NCBI GenBank assembly: GCA_905250885.1
Contig: CAJNOQ010000801.1
Span: 1 to 40,853, forward strand
From: Didymodactylos carnosus
Lineage: Eukaryota > Rotifera > Eurotatoria > Philodinida > Philodinidae
DNA: 40,853 nt
Direction of reading: 5' to 3'
The position numbers were made by a program, and so were the translations under genes. Positions 23,201-33,491 of the stretch are shown piece after piece (position 1 is the stretch's first letter; each line of letters opens with the position of its first letter). The notes beneath the pieces are model-generated. The model worked only from the letters and a program-made list of their open reading frames with translations. It did not search any database and had not been told where the DNA came from.

Positions 23201-23398
23201 TTGTTCGTAATTGTAGATTTATCTATCGAAATATAGTTTTCAATTAGTTCTAGTTGATATCAGATGAGAATTGAAGATTTTTAATCCTATACTCTGTTAC
23301 AGAATAAAACAAATATGATAAATATAATTGTTTTTTTGTTCTTTAGCTACTGTGATAATTCCATGTCAAATGAAATTGAAATGACCGACGAACAGTGA
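14286..23398 (+). CDS. ZER1: ZER1 (zyg-11 related) substrate receptor of CUL2 ubiquitin ligase
   Basis: Fourteen exons splice in phase to 824 aa (human 766): 14286-15085, 15153-15398, 16149-16269, 16334-16477, 20608-20666, 20733-20862, 20924-20977, 21037-21213, 21290-21502, 21560-21627, 21688-21873, 21927-22024, 22091-22217, 23347-23398. ZYG11/ZER1 proteins recognise N-terminal glycine degrons and recruit CUL2-elongin. The N-terminus (LLYKIGIEYLAK) lies where the elongin-binding box is expected, followed by an acidic stretch (DDTDEEDNEDE). Leucine-rich repeats occupy residues 100-350. KKPLEFLGVLE leads into armadillo repeats with LWNITDETAENC, LGLLGNVAEVKELRP, RTINYRSFGPILRLL and WASWALANLT, all close to vertebrate ZER1. 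The start is placed after a polypyrimidine-AG at 14230-14239. Intron 4 (4.1 kb) holds a dead LINE and a foldback; intron 13 (1.1 kb) holds another. Other introns, apart from intron 2 (750 bp), are 46-85 bp. No exon is broken. Confidence 0.93.
15503..16092. mobile_element. Possible TIR element in ZER1 intron 2
   Basis: Intron 2 is 750 bp, over ten times the usual length. It contains GCGGGACAAAC near 15507 and GTCTGTCCCGC near 16078, imperfect inverted ends enclosing a GC-richer block with CCCGACCCCGTAAGCGC. A target duplication was not found, so the call rests on the inverted ends and on the intron's size. Confidence 0.3.
16886..19441 (+). pseudogene. Jockey-like non-LTR retrotransposon, dead, in ZER1 intron 4
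   Basis: An open frame of 412 codons (16886-18124) encodes the APE-type endonuclease. It starts KYLHININSARQ, with the metal-binding Glu in MNEPRL, Tyr in ASIYVPP, Asp-Asn in MGDINAA, and IDWVLDT. The final His box reads KGGHRPITF, where most relatives have SDH, so Gly replaces the Asp. The reverse transcriptase follows in broken frames: SPGPDNIH and SSYRPISLLSCIGKLLE (18200-18460), FDVKQAFDSVW (18590), GTSQGFPLSPLLYI and LFADDTSFW (18755-18880), then YLGVIFDQQLKWNHHV and a C-terminal region to 19441. Stops lie at 18122 and near 18467, 18530 and 18918. No ORF1 is present upstream. It lies in the sense orientation of ZER1. Confidence 0.88.
19650..19795. repeat. AAGTACTT iterated-word repeat ending in CTAG
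   Basis: AGTACTT, AAGTAC and ACTTGC words recur throughout these 145 bases, including the self-complementary AAGTACTT. The right end TTGACTAGGGC resembles the TTTTGTCTAGGGC end of the repeat at 1-177. It lies within ZER1 intron 4, just 3' of the dead LINE. Confidence 0.5.
19912..20260. repeat. Foldback inverted repeat in ZER1 intron 4
   Basis: The arms 19912-20028 and 20146-20260 are imperfect reverse complements (roughly four in five bases match by eye), sharing for example AAGCTTATTTT/AAAATAAGCTT and GGAAAATCCGTT/AACGGATTTTCC. The spacer is about 117 bp. Target duplications were not identified. A block rich in ATTCTA words follows at 20310-20470. Confidence 0.65.
22258..23079. mobile_element. 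Candidate TIR/foldback element in ZER1 intron 13
   Basis: The outer ends are TAAGGCGCC (22258-22266) and GGCGCCTTA (23071-23079). Just inside the left end, 22267-22334 pairs with 22511-22573 (shared TACCTATAGTTGTG, AAAACTAAATTTAAACG). A piece of the CTTAAG-family end is embedded at 22657-22673. Because GGCGCC is itself palindromic, the outer ends are only moderate evidence; the inner inverted repeat is clear. It accounts for this 1129-bp intron in a gene whose introns are usually about 60 bp. Confidence 0.5.
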
Positions 23399-25456
23399 TG
23401 TAATCTTGTTTAGTTTACAAAATTAAGTTTTGAGAATTTTAAGACAATTTTAGTTTTTGTCTTTTTATTACATATTAATCTGCATTTAATTTATGTATAT
23501 ATCCATTTTATATGCATGCATTCAGGCACTTGTTCATTTACTATAATTGTGCCCGGTAAGTAAATGTACAGCGTATTTATTCCTTTTTTTTTGTTATTAA
23601 TATCTCATCATAGTTTCATAATGCTCTTTTCTGTTTTACAACAAATGTTGAATTTTAACATACAATTATTTTGTTCTCAATGTTAGTTTTGTTTACTTTC
23701 GCTATAGTGTATATTTATAACTATTTTTTTGGTTATTTTTCTTACGAAAATCTAAATAAACTAGAAAAACGAGTGACCTCTTTAACTGATTGGATAACAT
23801 ATTTAAGGCCACAGAGCGGAACAGCGGAGAGCAGTCTTGATTTTCTCTTTTGCGTTGCTATGTTTTTGTCATCATACTTTCTTATTATTATTTTACGTTA
23901 CTTTTCAATCTCACTGCAACCATGTTCTCTAACATCAACCTGATGAACATGTAAGATGCCAGAATAGGGGCATCCCATTGGCGTACAAGAAATGTCCTTT
24001 TTCCAACAATTTCAAACGCACCTCCGTGTGTTTATGATAAAAACAGTCAAATTCTAGTTGACTGAAACAGGTTATCCCACACTTTTTGATGATCTCGGAG
24101 CATCTCGTACAATGACATATGATTCATACATTTACAGTTTTCCAGAGCTCTACATTGTAGTGTATGGTGCAGAGAAAACCATAGAGTTTCTTTTTATTTG
24201 AGACCTTGTTTCTTTTCAAAAATTATTAGTTAAATCAGTTGTTAGACGCCAGTTTTCTTTTCTTAGTGCCTGCAGAAAAACAATGAGAGAAAGTGATTTT
24301 CGTTCCAAATGTTTACTCTTCTTCTTATACTATCTCTGCTTTGCAACTGCTTTCTCCTTTTCAATCACCCATTGTCTAGTTTTTCAAAAAAGCGGCGTGA
24401 CGATAAATTTAGACTGATAGCAGGACCACTTTTCCAAAAGATCATAAAGCAATCGGTCAAAAAGCAGTAGAGATATGTGATTCCGATCTGGAGAACACTT
24501 TTTTCATGTATTAGATAAGATTCATTTGAACTTGCTCCGCTTATAGCACATACTAACCCTCTTATTGTTTCTCGCACTATCTGTTCCTAGATACATCTGT
24601 AGGAGACGAAGTTTCAGCACAATGAACCAAAACGAATATTGATTTATTAGACGTTTCAATTTCAGAAACAGGTCTTTTCTACTAATTTTTCACGTTTTGT
24701 TACACTCATTCAGTTCTTATAGATTTTGTGTCGAACAGTAACTTCAACTAAATACTAACTAATTCATTCTCCGTGCTGTTTAGATATAATTTGAACGTAT
24801 TTAGTGATTTCTCGTATGCCATACTATTAGGTTGTTCGTGCTATTAGTACAGCATAGTTCTACTTCAGTCGCTTTCACTCTGTCTTCATGCAGACTTCAC
24901 ATAGTGTAGTTGCTGTCTAGTTTAGATCCGATTTTTACTTAGTCAGTTACCAATGATCAACAGTAAAAGTTCTTTCATACCGGATTGCGGATGTCTATAA
25001 TCAAAATTATCATATGAAATAAGTATAAATCGATTAGAAACTACTCTGACGTTATAATAGTTTGTCTTTAAATCTTGAATATCTTGACTTGTCACGAATT
25101 ACTGCCATTGACTACTTTAAGAATGCGTCCCTTTTTTTGAAAAAAATTTCGATTTTAAGTTGAACATAGTCTTATGTGGAGGAAATTCTAGGCTACAAAA
25201 TAAGACCATTTCCAACATTCCACGACCTTTTTGAAGAAAGCTATGAATTTTTAAAGTTTTTGCTGAGGAGGCTGAAAAAACTCAATTTTTTTGTTTCCTA
25301 AATTTCTCTCCTTTCCAGTACCTTCAAAAATATGTCTTATATAGTTTGATAATGCAAAGTATTCTATTAATAATGAGATGTCTTCCAAAATTGTGCTGAC
25401 CACAAGTGACCTGTCTAACGTTATCTTAATGTTCAAAACATAGATAGTTTCGGTCA
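23399..25456. other. Convergent ZER1-TBL3 intergenic region, 5' part
   Basis: It begins with the presumed ZER1 3' UTR. An 87-codon frame from the ATG at 23680 encodes hydrophobic segments, but no family is recognised and it is probably chance. The rest is AT-rich spacer without coding, RNA or repeat signals that can be supported. Confidence 0.3.
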
Positions 25457-25751
25457 GTACACATTACGACTCCCTCGAAAGTTCATCCAATCACGCTCAA
25501 AATTCTATCACAGATATCTGGAGCCATATCTTAGAATGGTAATTTTGTTTTCTCGTTTTTGATTTTTCCTTTTCTCGTTATAGAGTTTCAAATTAAAATC
25601 TCACGTTTTACCTAGAGCTTTTACCATTTTCTTTTATACCTCGAGAAGGAAAACGAAAGAACAAAGCTACCGTTCTGAGATATCGTTCCAGGTATCTGTG
25701 ATCAAATTTTGAGCGCAAGTGGATGACGTTTTAGAGGTCGTAACGTACTCC
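25457..25751. repeat. Foldback inverted repeat between ZER1 and TBL3
   Basis: The arms 25457-25549 and 25660-25751 are imperfect reverse complements over about 92 bp, sharing GCTCAAAATT/AATTTTGAGC and ATCACAGATA/TATCTGTGAT. The spacer is 110 bp. There is no coding capacity and no clear target duplication. Confidence 0.65.
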
Positions 25752-26483
25752 AATGAAAATGTAAGTTTTTCAGAAAAACCATGGAACATCACGTCAGAAG
25801 CATCTGGGCAAAATACATTGATTTTCTGTTTCGATGCCATATGTCTGGTATAAAGTTGAGATCAATCGGATCTTTACTTTCACCTTGCTAACAAAAAAAA
25901 GAGAGAACTTACTCTTAAGTTATATTAAATTGAATTTTGAGTATATAGATATTATATGATATTTTATTCATCATTGTTGACTTTTATTTACACGTTATAT
26001 GTGGATTGACAAGTCACTACACTGAATTTTAGTACATTCAAAAAGTGCTGTGAACGGTCCAACCGATGATTCTAAAACCTTAATTTTTTTTCTCGTAAAA
26101 CTCGTCTGTTTATTAGAACGTCCTGAAATCATCAGACATTTCGGGAACTAGTTTAGGTGTAAAAATACAATTCGATCAAATAAAGCCAACTGTTCAATGC
26201 TGACAAGAAGTTTCACATACGTTTCTTCTGAGCTTCTGAAGAAACCAAACATTTGTAAGAAACGGAAAGAAAGAGATTTCATTGATCGAGTAGATAAAGC
26301 CTATATAATAAAAAGGCACATTATTGTCCACATTATTGTTTTTTTACTTTAAAAGACTAGAAAAATAACAAATGATCGAATGAATACAAAAATGTATCAA
26401 CACAGAAAACAACAACAGAAGTTTTAGATTATCTCTAAAAAATCATTATCTTTATAATATATGAATCAAACAAGCGACAAATT
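25752..26483. other. Spacer downstream of TBL3
   Basis: AT-rich sequence holding the presumed TBL3 3' UTR (minus strand, just below 26484). No other feature was recognised. Confidence 0.3.
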
Positions 26484-29400
26484 TCACATTATCATTGCCT
26501 CTACACCTTCGGACGAGGACATATCGTCGCTGAAATGAAAAGAATGATACAAAGACAGATTTGATGATTTTAGTAATTAAAATTGCCAACATACTTTTTT
26601 TGTTCGAGATACCTTAATGAATGCCAACTAAAGTCCAAAAATAAAACTTGCTGATAAAGACGATCGAGCCTTGCCATATGCCTCTCTAAATGAAAGTTGT
26701 ATTATGAACATGTTATTAGTTTTTCAGTAATGTATCTCTATTCTAACCAGTGTAAGGCACGAGACCTTCAATACATGTCTGCCCATTTGATAATTTCAAA
26801 AATCGTTCGGGAGACAATATAGTTAAAAGAATTTTAACAACTATTTGAGCTTCAGTTGAATGTTTAGTGTTTGTATTCCAGTCGATTATGTAAGATAATA
26901 ATGAATCTAAAATATGACGTTATTGCAGGTTCACGCATATTTTTCAAAGCAATGATAGCTCTACCTAAATGATCATCGCTAAATTGTGCCAGTGTCGTAG
27001 TCAGATGTTGGACACCGTTATTTTCGCCGAGAATTTCTAAAATAAAAGATAATTTGAATCCTATTTGTATCTAACTTTATAACAAGAATTTGGTTAGCAT
27101 ACGCAAAGATCTAAACTACTCTACAAAAAACTTTTTAATCGGCATTGGTTGTGTATCGGTGCCGAATGATTTTTTTCATGGCACCGGTGCGTATCGACAC
27201 TATCCTCTGAACTCGTGCGGCATTTTTCAGAATACAGAAAAAACTTCAATGCGGCACCGACACTTGCTGAGCACTGGTGCATCACTGAGAAAAACTCAGT
27301 ACCGTATTGAAATTTCTTTGGTAGCGTACGTATTCTCAGAACCTCTTTTCAAAACAAATTCTTTAAGATGTCTACTCAATGCTGTATAAGTGTACAAAAG
27401 TTCGCCACTTACTGAAGTATGGTACAGACCTTTTATTATAGTTAATGTGCGATATTGTTGGTTGAGATTAATCGCGATTTGTAATGCCTTATGATAGTTT
27501 TTGTTCAACATAAGATTCGACACTTCTTGTTCCCTAAAATAGATTTGAAAGTTTTTTAGAAAACTTGCATGTAAGTATGATCGAAATATTTACATTAATA
27601 GCAGTTCTTCTGCCTTTTCTCGTGCTGCTTGTTTATCTTCTTCAGTTGAATCCTACAAAAAAAGCGTTTAGTGCGCTTGCACATTGAATATTTGTCTATA
27701 CGTACTCGCCAAATAATAACTGATGAATCGCTAGCACATGTGACTAACAATGATTCATCCGACGATGGTGCCATGCCCCAAATTTTACCATCGTGTGCGT
27801 CAATACTCTTCTTACATGTTGTCGTTTTTAAATCCCATAATTTCAACAAACCATCCGAACCACTATGCCAAACAAAAAGGTGTTTTAATTTTTTAAAATG
27901 TAAAATTTATTTTTAATGCGTACCTGCTTATTAACTGTGTGCCAGCTGATAAATAAGCAATACGAAGTACAGACGCATCATGTCCTTCAATTGTCTAATC
28001 CAGAAATAACATGTAAACAGCTTAAGTTGAGAAAGAAGACGCTATTAACGTACTTGTAAACAAACAAAATCCTTGGAAGACCATATTTTAATCGAACCGT
28101 CAGTCGATGCTGTAGCTAAGTCCTAGAATACGAAAGAACAGTTGGTAAGATACTTTATGCACTAAAACACAAGACTGATTTTCCTTACGGAATTCACTGG
28201 AGAAAACTGCACACACCAAATGCCACGCCGATGACCTCGTAATACACCTAACAGTTTTTGACTTCGAATATCCCACACCTAAAATATGAACATTACGAGA
28301 AAACAATATAAAGTGAATTGTATGATTTTAAACATACTTTTGCCGTCTTATCAGCGGAACCGGTTGCAAAATGTTTATCGTTGAAAGATACAGCCACACT
28401 ATTCACCTCTTTATCGTGTGTTTTTAGCGTAAATGATGACGTTAATGTGCTCGGTTTTCCATCTTCATTTAGGCTTTCGAGGGACCACACTTTAACTGTT
28501 GTATCCTGACTACCAGAGACAAGAAATAAATTCGATGTTCTAAAATAAACAAAGTATAATGTAAGAAAATGTGGAAAAGATTGCAAGAGAAAGCGTTTGG
28601 AAATACTTTGCAAATGCGACTGTAGCTACATCGGCAGTGTGGCCTTCGGCAATTCCGACACAATGAAATGACAATAAGGACTTATTGTACGACCAAATTC
28701 TTACAATATCATCCTATAAATAAAAAAGCGATGTAAGTCAAATAATACATCAACATTTAAACTGTCAAATTCAATTTCTGTCACTTTACTTCAACGACAT
28801 TGTGATTATAAAAAAAGCGCTTTACGATAGTAACAGACAGAAACCAAAACGAATTGAGTCAGAAAAATTAGGACACATAGCGCTCTACACAAAACAAAAT
28901 GGATGCACCAGACATTTTTAAAGATCTTTTATGGGAACAAGGACGCTAATTAAGTAATGAAGTGAGAAGTGATCGTCGAAATTAAGGTCAAGATTCTACT
29001 GCATACTTATTAAAAAAGTTTAAAGTTCGAATCAAGACCGATTATGAACCGAAAAATTTAAAAAAAATTTGATCACTCATACCTTAGAACATGTTGCTAT
29101 TAATGTATGATCATAACTAATATCCAAACCAATAACAATATCTGTGTGTCCTTTGAGTACTTGACAATGCCATGTATTATAATCGAAAATTTTTAACTTT
29201 TCATCATTGCTTGCTACTATGACATGTGTAACATTTTCTTTACCAAAAAATCTGACATCTAATATTTCACCGAGCTCTCCAATAAACTGAAAAATAGATG
29301 AACAACACTTATCCAATTGTATCATGGTATGTTTTGAAATTGACAAACCTGCTTTTGTAATGTTAGAGTTTGTATATCGAATGAAACAATCGTATGATCG

Positions 29401-30647
29401 ATTGTGCTAGCATAAAATAATTGTTTTTTCTTATTATAAAATGCTTGAAGAAATACTTGTTGATGTTCTTTATCTTTCTGATATTGACTAATCGATTTTT
29501 CATACGATTTATCTTCTTGAACGTGTAAACATTGACCGGTTTGAATAGACCACAATTTCATCAAACCCGCATTGCCAAATGTAAAGAAATATTTATCATG
29601 CGATGACAATGCTTGTTTTAATCTTAATTGTTTGACATTAGCATTTGATTGCAATACAATAAGAGATTCAACAGCCTAGAACGCTGAAGAAAAAATAACA
29701 ATTGCCCAAGTTATGAGAAAAAGAAAAGTTAAAATGAAAACTAGAGTAGACTAACCTCCATGACTGGAATAGTTCGTAAGGACATCATCGTTTGCAAATC
29801 CCAAATAATCACAACGCGATCACGACCAGCACTAGAATGAGACAAATGAACATAATATGAATTTATATTAAAACTTGGGGTACATCTGTTACCCAAAAAA
29901 TAAAATTTATAAAGAAAAAAATAAACGATAAAAAAATGGTTAAGTTTTGCTGATGTGTGAGACAACTAAATCTCATATATACCTGATTAAAATGTCTTTG
30001 TCTAGAACAAATGCTGTTATTGCACTCATATGTCCATCCAGAATGGTTGCTGGCATGGTTGAATGTAAATTATGCACATGAATTTTACCATCATCAGAAC
30101 CACTAATCAAATGCATTTTCATACTATCATTCGTGTAAAATATCAGAGCACTACAACAAAAGAAAATAATAAGAGACTTTATCGTCAACTTTCACTCATG
30201 ATCATACCGTATAATCCCTAAAGCACCTTTCAAATTATGCGTATAATACTGCTGTTGAACATCCCAAATTTTCACGGTATAATCTGTACCACCTGTTGCT
30301 AGTAATGTTCCTGTTTCATTGAAGAGCATGCATGATATTGCTCCCTTATGTACGGATTTCCATGTACGTAAACATTCACCCGTTTGCCAATTCCACTGAC
30401 GAATTAACTGATTACGATATGCAACAACGAGAATGCCTTCAACATTGCTGAGTGCTATTGATGCAATTTCTGAAGTATCTTGACTTAGTGTTCGGATGAT
30501 ATTTTGACTCTCAGTATCAATTACATTTATCTGTACATTATAGGTACAAATGAGATAGCAACCATCTTCGGATAATGCAAATGGTCCACCCGTGTAAAAT
30601 GAACTATGCTTTGTCTGAGGTATATAATTATCTTTTTCTCGTGGCAT
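26484..30647 (-). CDS. TBL3: TBL3 / UTP13, WD40 subunit of the SSU processome (UtpB)
   Basis: Seventeen exons splice in phase to 807 aa; human TBL3 is 808 aa. On the minus strand they are 30647-30208, 30150-29983, 29831-29756, 29675-29349, 29286-29083, 28713-28607, 28539-28338, 28278-28189, 28122-28054, 27994-27924, 27862-27706, 27652-27594, 27533-27430, 27036-26965, 26906-26748, 26685-26613 and 26529-26484. The protein is a nucleolar factor with two WD40 propellers, needed for 18S rRNA processing. Visible repeats include LLATGGTDYTVKIWD, LQKQFIGELGEILDVRF, HTDIVIGLD, SGSQDTTVKVW, HDKEVNSVAVS and LKLWDLKTTTCKKSIDAHD. The C-terminal UTP13 domain shows IDWNTNTKHSTEAQ and LDRLYQQVLFLDFSWHS. The ATG at 30647 is used; a TTTCAG lies 28 nt upstream. 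Two upstream ATGs fall in between, one opening an 8-codon frame overlapping the start. Intron 13 (27037-27429, 393 bp) is long and has GC-richer GGCACCG repeats. Confidence 0.95.
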
Positions 30648-31051
30648 CACGCATCTACATCAGTTTTAAAATTATCTGAAATTAAAAAGCTATAAAAATT
30701 ATTAAATAAACAAGTATAAATGCATATTTAAGACTCTGAAAAAATGTAGAAATTAATCATGAAATTAAAAAAAGAATTAGGAGGAATAGTTACTTTAGTA
30801 TACTCTGGAGGAAAGATGCTCTATTTCTATATCCACTTAAATTGCTCACAGGAATTCAAAAAAGTAATGAGTTTCTTGTTTCGAAGGAAATTCATAAGAA
30901 CCCAGTGTTTTGCGTACAACTATTTGACAAAAGCACTGAATCAATAATAGAAAAATGTATTTACACAGCGTTTTATTTACGTAAGTCAAAAGACATAGAA
31001 AATTGTAAAAAAATACAAATGATGATATCAGACACAGTATTCAAATGATAG

Positions 31052-31369
31052 TTATAAATCTAACGGTAATTTATTCAGTTGCTCTATTTCTAAAGCTGTT
31101 GGTGTTTGACGTAAGTGAATATCTGTACCTTGTTTAGCTTTCAATGGTACATTATTCGCAGAGATGTTTTGCTCTTTAGACACGGTTTGCTTATTTTTCG
31201 ATTCTAGTACATGTTTTAAGGTTTCTTCTTCTTGTTTTATCGACGCTATTTCTTTCCATATTAGATTACGTTGTCTTTCGAGATGTTGATGTGCACGATG
31301 TAATGTTGTTTGAATATTAGAATTGTCATTGTTCCAATAATGCTCATGAATAAAATCAATAAAATTCAT
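31052..31369 (-). CDS. Small coiled-coil protein, SNAPC5-like (copy A)
   Basis: 105 aa in a single exon. The N-terminus MNFIDFIHEHYW leads to a helical stretch at residues 28-60 (LERQRNLIWKEIASIKQEEE) that should form a coiled coil. A polar linker follows, and the C-terminus is NKLPLDL. It shares its plan with the gene at 34931-35332: same start, same R..I......K.EE..L core, same PLDL ending. The core resembles SNAPC5 (SNAP19), the small coiled-coil subunit of the snRNA-activating complex, but the match is short. PLDL also fits the start of the CtBP-binding motif PxDLS. A TTTTAG acceptor lies 8 nt upstream of the ATG. It is co-oriented with TBL3, ending 404 bp upstream of it. Confidence 0.55.
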   Translation of the reverse strand: MNFIDFIHEHYWNNDNSNIQTTLHRAHQHLERQRNLIWKEIASIKQEEETLKHVLESKNKQTVSKEQNISANNVPLKAKQGTDIHLRQTPTALEIEQLNKLPLDL

Positions 31370-32157
31370 TCTTGAATCTAAAACAGAGATTTCACTAAAC
31401 TATCAATGATAAGATGTAGAAATTAAATTACCGTTACAAAAATCTTTTTAACAACGTCGCTGGAATGTATCCAATAATTGCGTGCAACCGTTTTAAAATA
31501 GAAATTCAGAAGGAATCAATGTCTTTTGATGAATGACCATTTGGCTATCCACAAGATTCATCTGTTTACCATTAATCGATCATTCAGTTACGGATAACAA
31601 TCAGTAATACATATGGTCCAGATAAGGTACAATCAAAATGAGTGGTTAGCCTCTATTAAGGAACCAGGCGATACATAATTTTCTAATGATTGGCTATGAA
31701 TTGTTGTAAGAAATTTCACAGATAAATGATTGTCATTGATTTATTTTGAACCAAAATCTAAAACTAACTAATCAGACGCAATACATGGTTTATTTTCTTG
31801 GTTAAAAATACGTGAAGATAGGGGTGTTAGGTGTCTCCAAAGTTTTCTTCCCGTTTTCAGGCAGAAAGGGTTTCACAGTAATTATTGTCAGTAGAAAAAC
31901 GACTGGACACTCTTAACTTGACTGTCAAGATAAAATATACATACACATTAGATTAACAAGCAATAGGTACTGTCAACGTCCTTTGTAAAGTTGCTGAGGG
32001 CTCATTTTCAGCCCAGCTTACCGTGATCTTTTTCATAATAAATATAAATAAACCAAAAAGAACTTAAATATTAGCACTCGACATCCATCTCGGTGACCAA
32101 AACTTCTAACCGAATTCAGTCAAATAAATCGAACTAAATTCAACCCTGATCATCGGT
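31370..32157. other. Upstream spacer of the SNAPC5-like copy A, nothing recognised
   Basis: AT-rich sequence with no coding frame, RNA gene or inverted repeat that can be supported. It may contain the promoter of the minus-strand gene at 31369. Confidence 0.3.
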
Positions 32158-32161
32158 TCTC

Positions 32162-32388
32162 ATATAAGATCTTCCACGAAAGTGACAAGAATTCTGCTGG
32201 ATCTTATAAGAATCTCGCAAGAATTCATAAGAAATTGGTAAGAGTCAGCGATACTCGTACGTTATTCTTATCGAATGCCTATAAGATTCTTATAAGATTC
32301 AGCAAAATTCTTGTCACTTTTGTGGAAGATCTTATATAAGAATTCAGTAAGATTCTTATAAGATTTCACAAATGTTTTTGTCTAGAGA
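32162..32388. repeat. Foldback, TCTTATAAGA family (copy 2)
   Basis: The arms 32162-32215 and 32284-32337 are nearly perfect reverse complements (shared AGTGACAAGAATT, GATCTTCCAC), separated by 68 bp. Rightward it continues with more ATAAGATTCTTATAAGA words to the end TTTTTGTCTAG (about 32385), matching copy 1 at 1-177. Only the right terminus is common to both. Confidence 0.7.
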
Positions 32389-32668
32389 AATAACGATTTT
32401 TTCTGTTTCATATTTTCTCTTTTGTTTTATATATGCTACGTCCGCAGAGGCTATTTAAATTGTTTTCCGCGCGCTTACCTTTTTTAGGGAATGATCAATT
32501 ATCACTGGATTTTCTTACATGACTAACGAAAAGTGGATTCTACACTTGAAATTCTGGATTTGAGGTGGAATAACATTATTAGTTTTGCATAACTTCATTA
32601 GAGAGCGGTCACTTAGCTACAGTAGTTTTAGTTGAAACTATTCAGATTAAATAAGTCCACTTTGTCAC

Positions 32669-32801
32669 CATAGGCGGCGGAACGATTCTAATCTAGGGGA
32701 GGCTCAAAAACTTTTTTCAAACAATGATGGAAGGAAATAAAATATCTGAGCCCCCCCAAGCCTGCCTCTTCCTTTTTTACGGGAGGCTTGAGTCTCCTAT
32801 G
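32669..32801. mobile_element. hAT-like MITE, 133 bp, TSD TTTGYCAC
   Basis: The left end CATAGGCGGCGGAACG matches the terminus of the MITE at 9848 (CATAGGTGGCGCAAG), and both then reach CTAGGGG within about 25-30 bp. The right end is the complement of CATAGGAGACTC. The flanks TTTGTCAC (32661-32668) and TTTGCCAC (32802-32809) form an 8-bp duplication with one difference. Inner pieces (GGGAGGCTCAA, GGGAGGCTTGA) and a CCCCCCC run are GC-rich against the surroundings. Confidence 0.7.
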
Positions 32802-32809
32802 TTTGCCAC

Positions 32810-33491
32810 TACTATCATATCAGCAATTACGTAGAATTTCTATAACAGGATTCTATACGATCGTACAATATTCTATTAAATAGGAACCCCATGTGGTTTC
32901 GATACTACTCATCGTCTGTCATTTCCGGTAGAATTCTGGTCGATTACATAGAATTAAATGGGATACTGTTTAGTATTTGAATACAGCATAGATTTCTGAT
33001 GATTAGTGGTCCATTGTGTTTTTAGCAGAGAAAACATGATAAACTGTGGAAAATCAGTTTACGTAAACATTCTTATTAGAAACGTTGTTCCAGTTATTTC
33101 TACAATGGCTGGCGCAGTATTTTCATTTTTTTCATTTGAAAGTATACATTTAAAGGCGCTTCAACAGCGATTTATTGAGGTTTCAATCAAGTGGTTTAAA
33201 GTTACCTTGATTAACTCACATACAATATATTTTAGTAGTTAATTGAATAAATATATTTGTTTTTAATGATTGTACTCTAGGTTTTAAAAGAAAAAATCGA
33301 CGATGTAATTTTTGTCACGCGAAACTAACTACTCCTGACCACACTAGTACTCTCGGTTAGCGGTTGGTTCGCTGTGCAGCAGAAATTGCTCCTGATTGAT
33401 GAATTCATAGTTTTTGTACAACTCATTGATTAAGTCATTTACGTGAGGACTACCCACAACGGAAGTGTCCCACATTTCAGAAGCATTTTTC
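32810..33491. other. Spacer between MITE and large palindrome
   Basis: No gene or repeat could be supported. A 78-codon frame at 33006-33242 has no recognisable domain. Confidence 0.3.

Noticed and set aside
23680..23943. 87-codon frame with hydrophobic segments after ZER1
   Set aside because: No recognisable family and T-rich composition; most likely 3' UTR or spacer.
28300..28613. Single WD40 fragment as a separate gene, and plus-strand frames opposite TBL3 exons
   Set aside because: All minus-strand WD40 pieces join by in-phase introns into one TBL3 protein of family length; the plus-strand frames are shadows.
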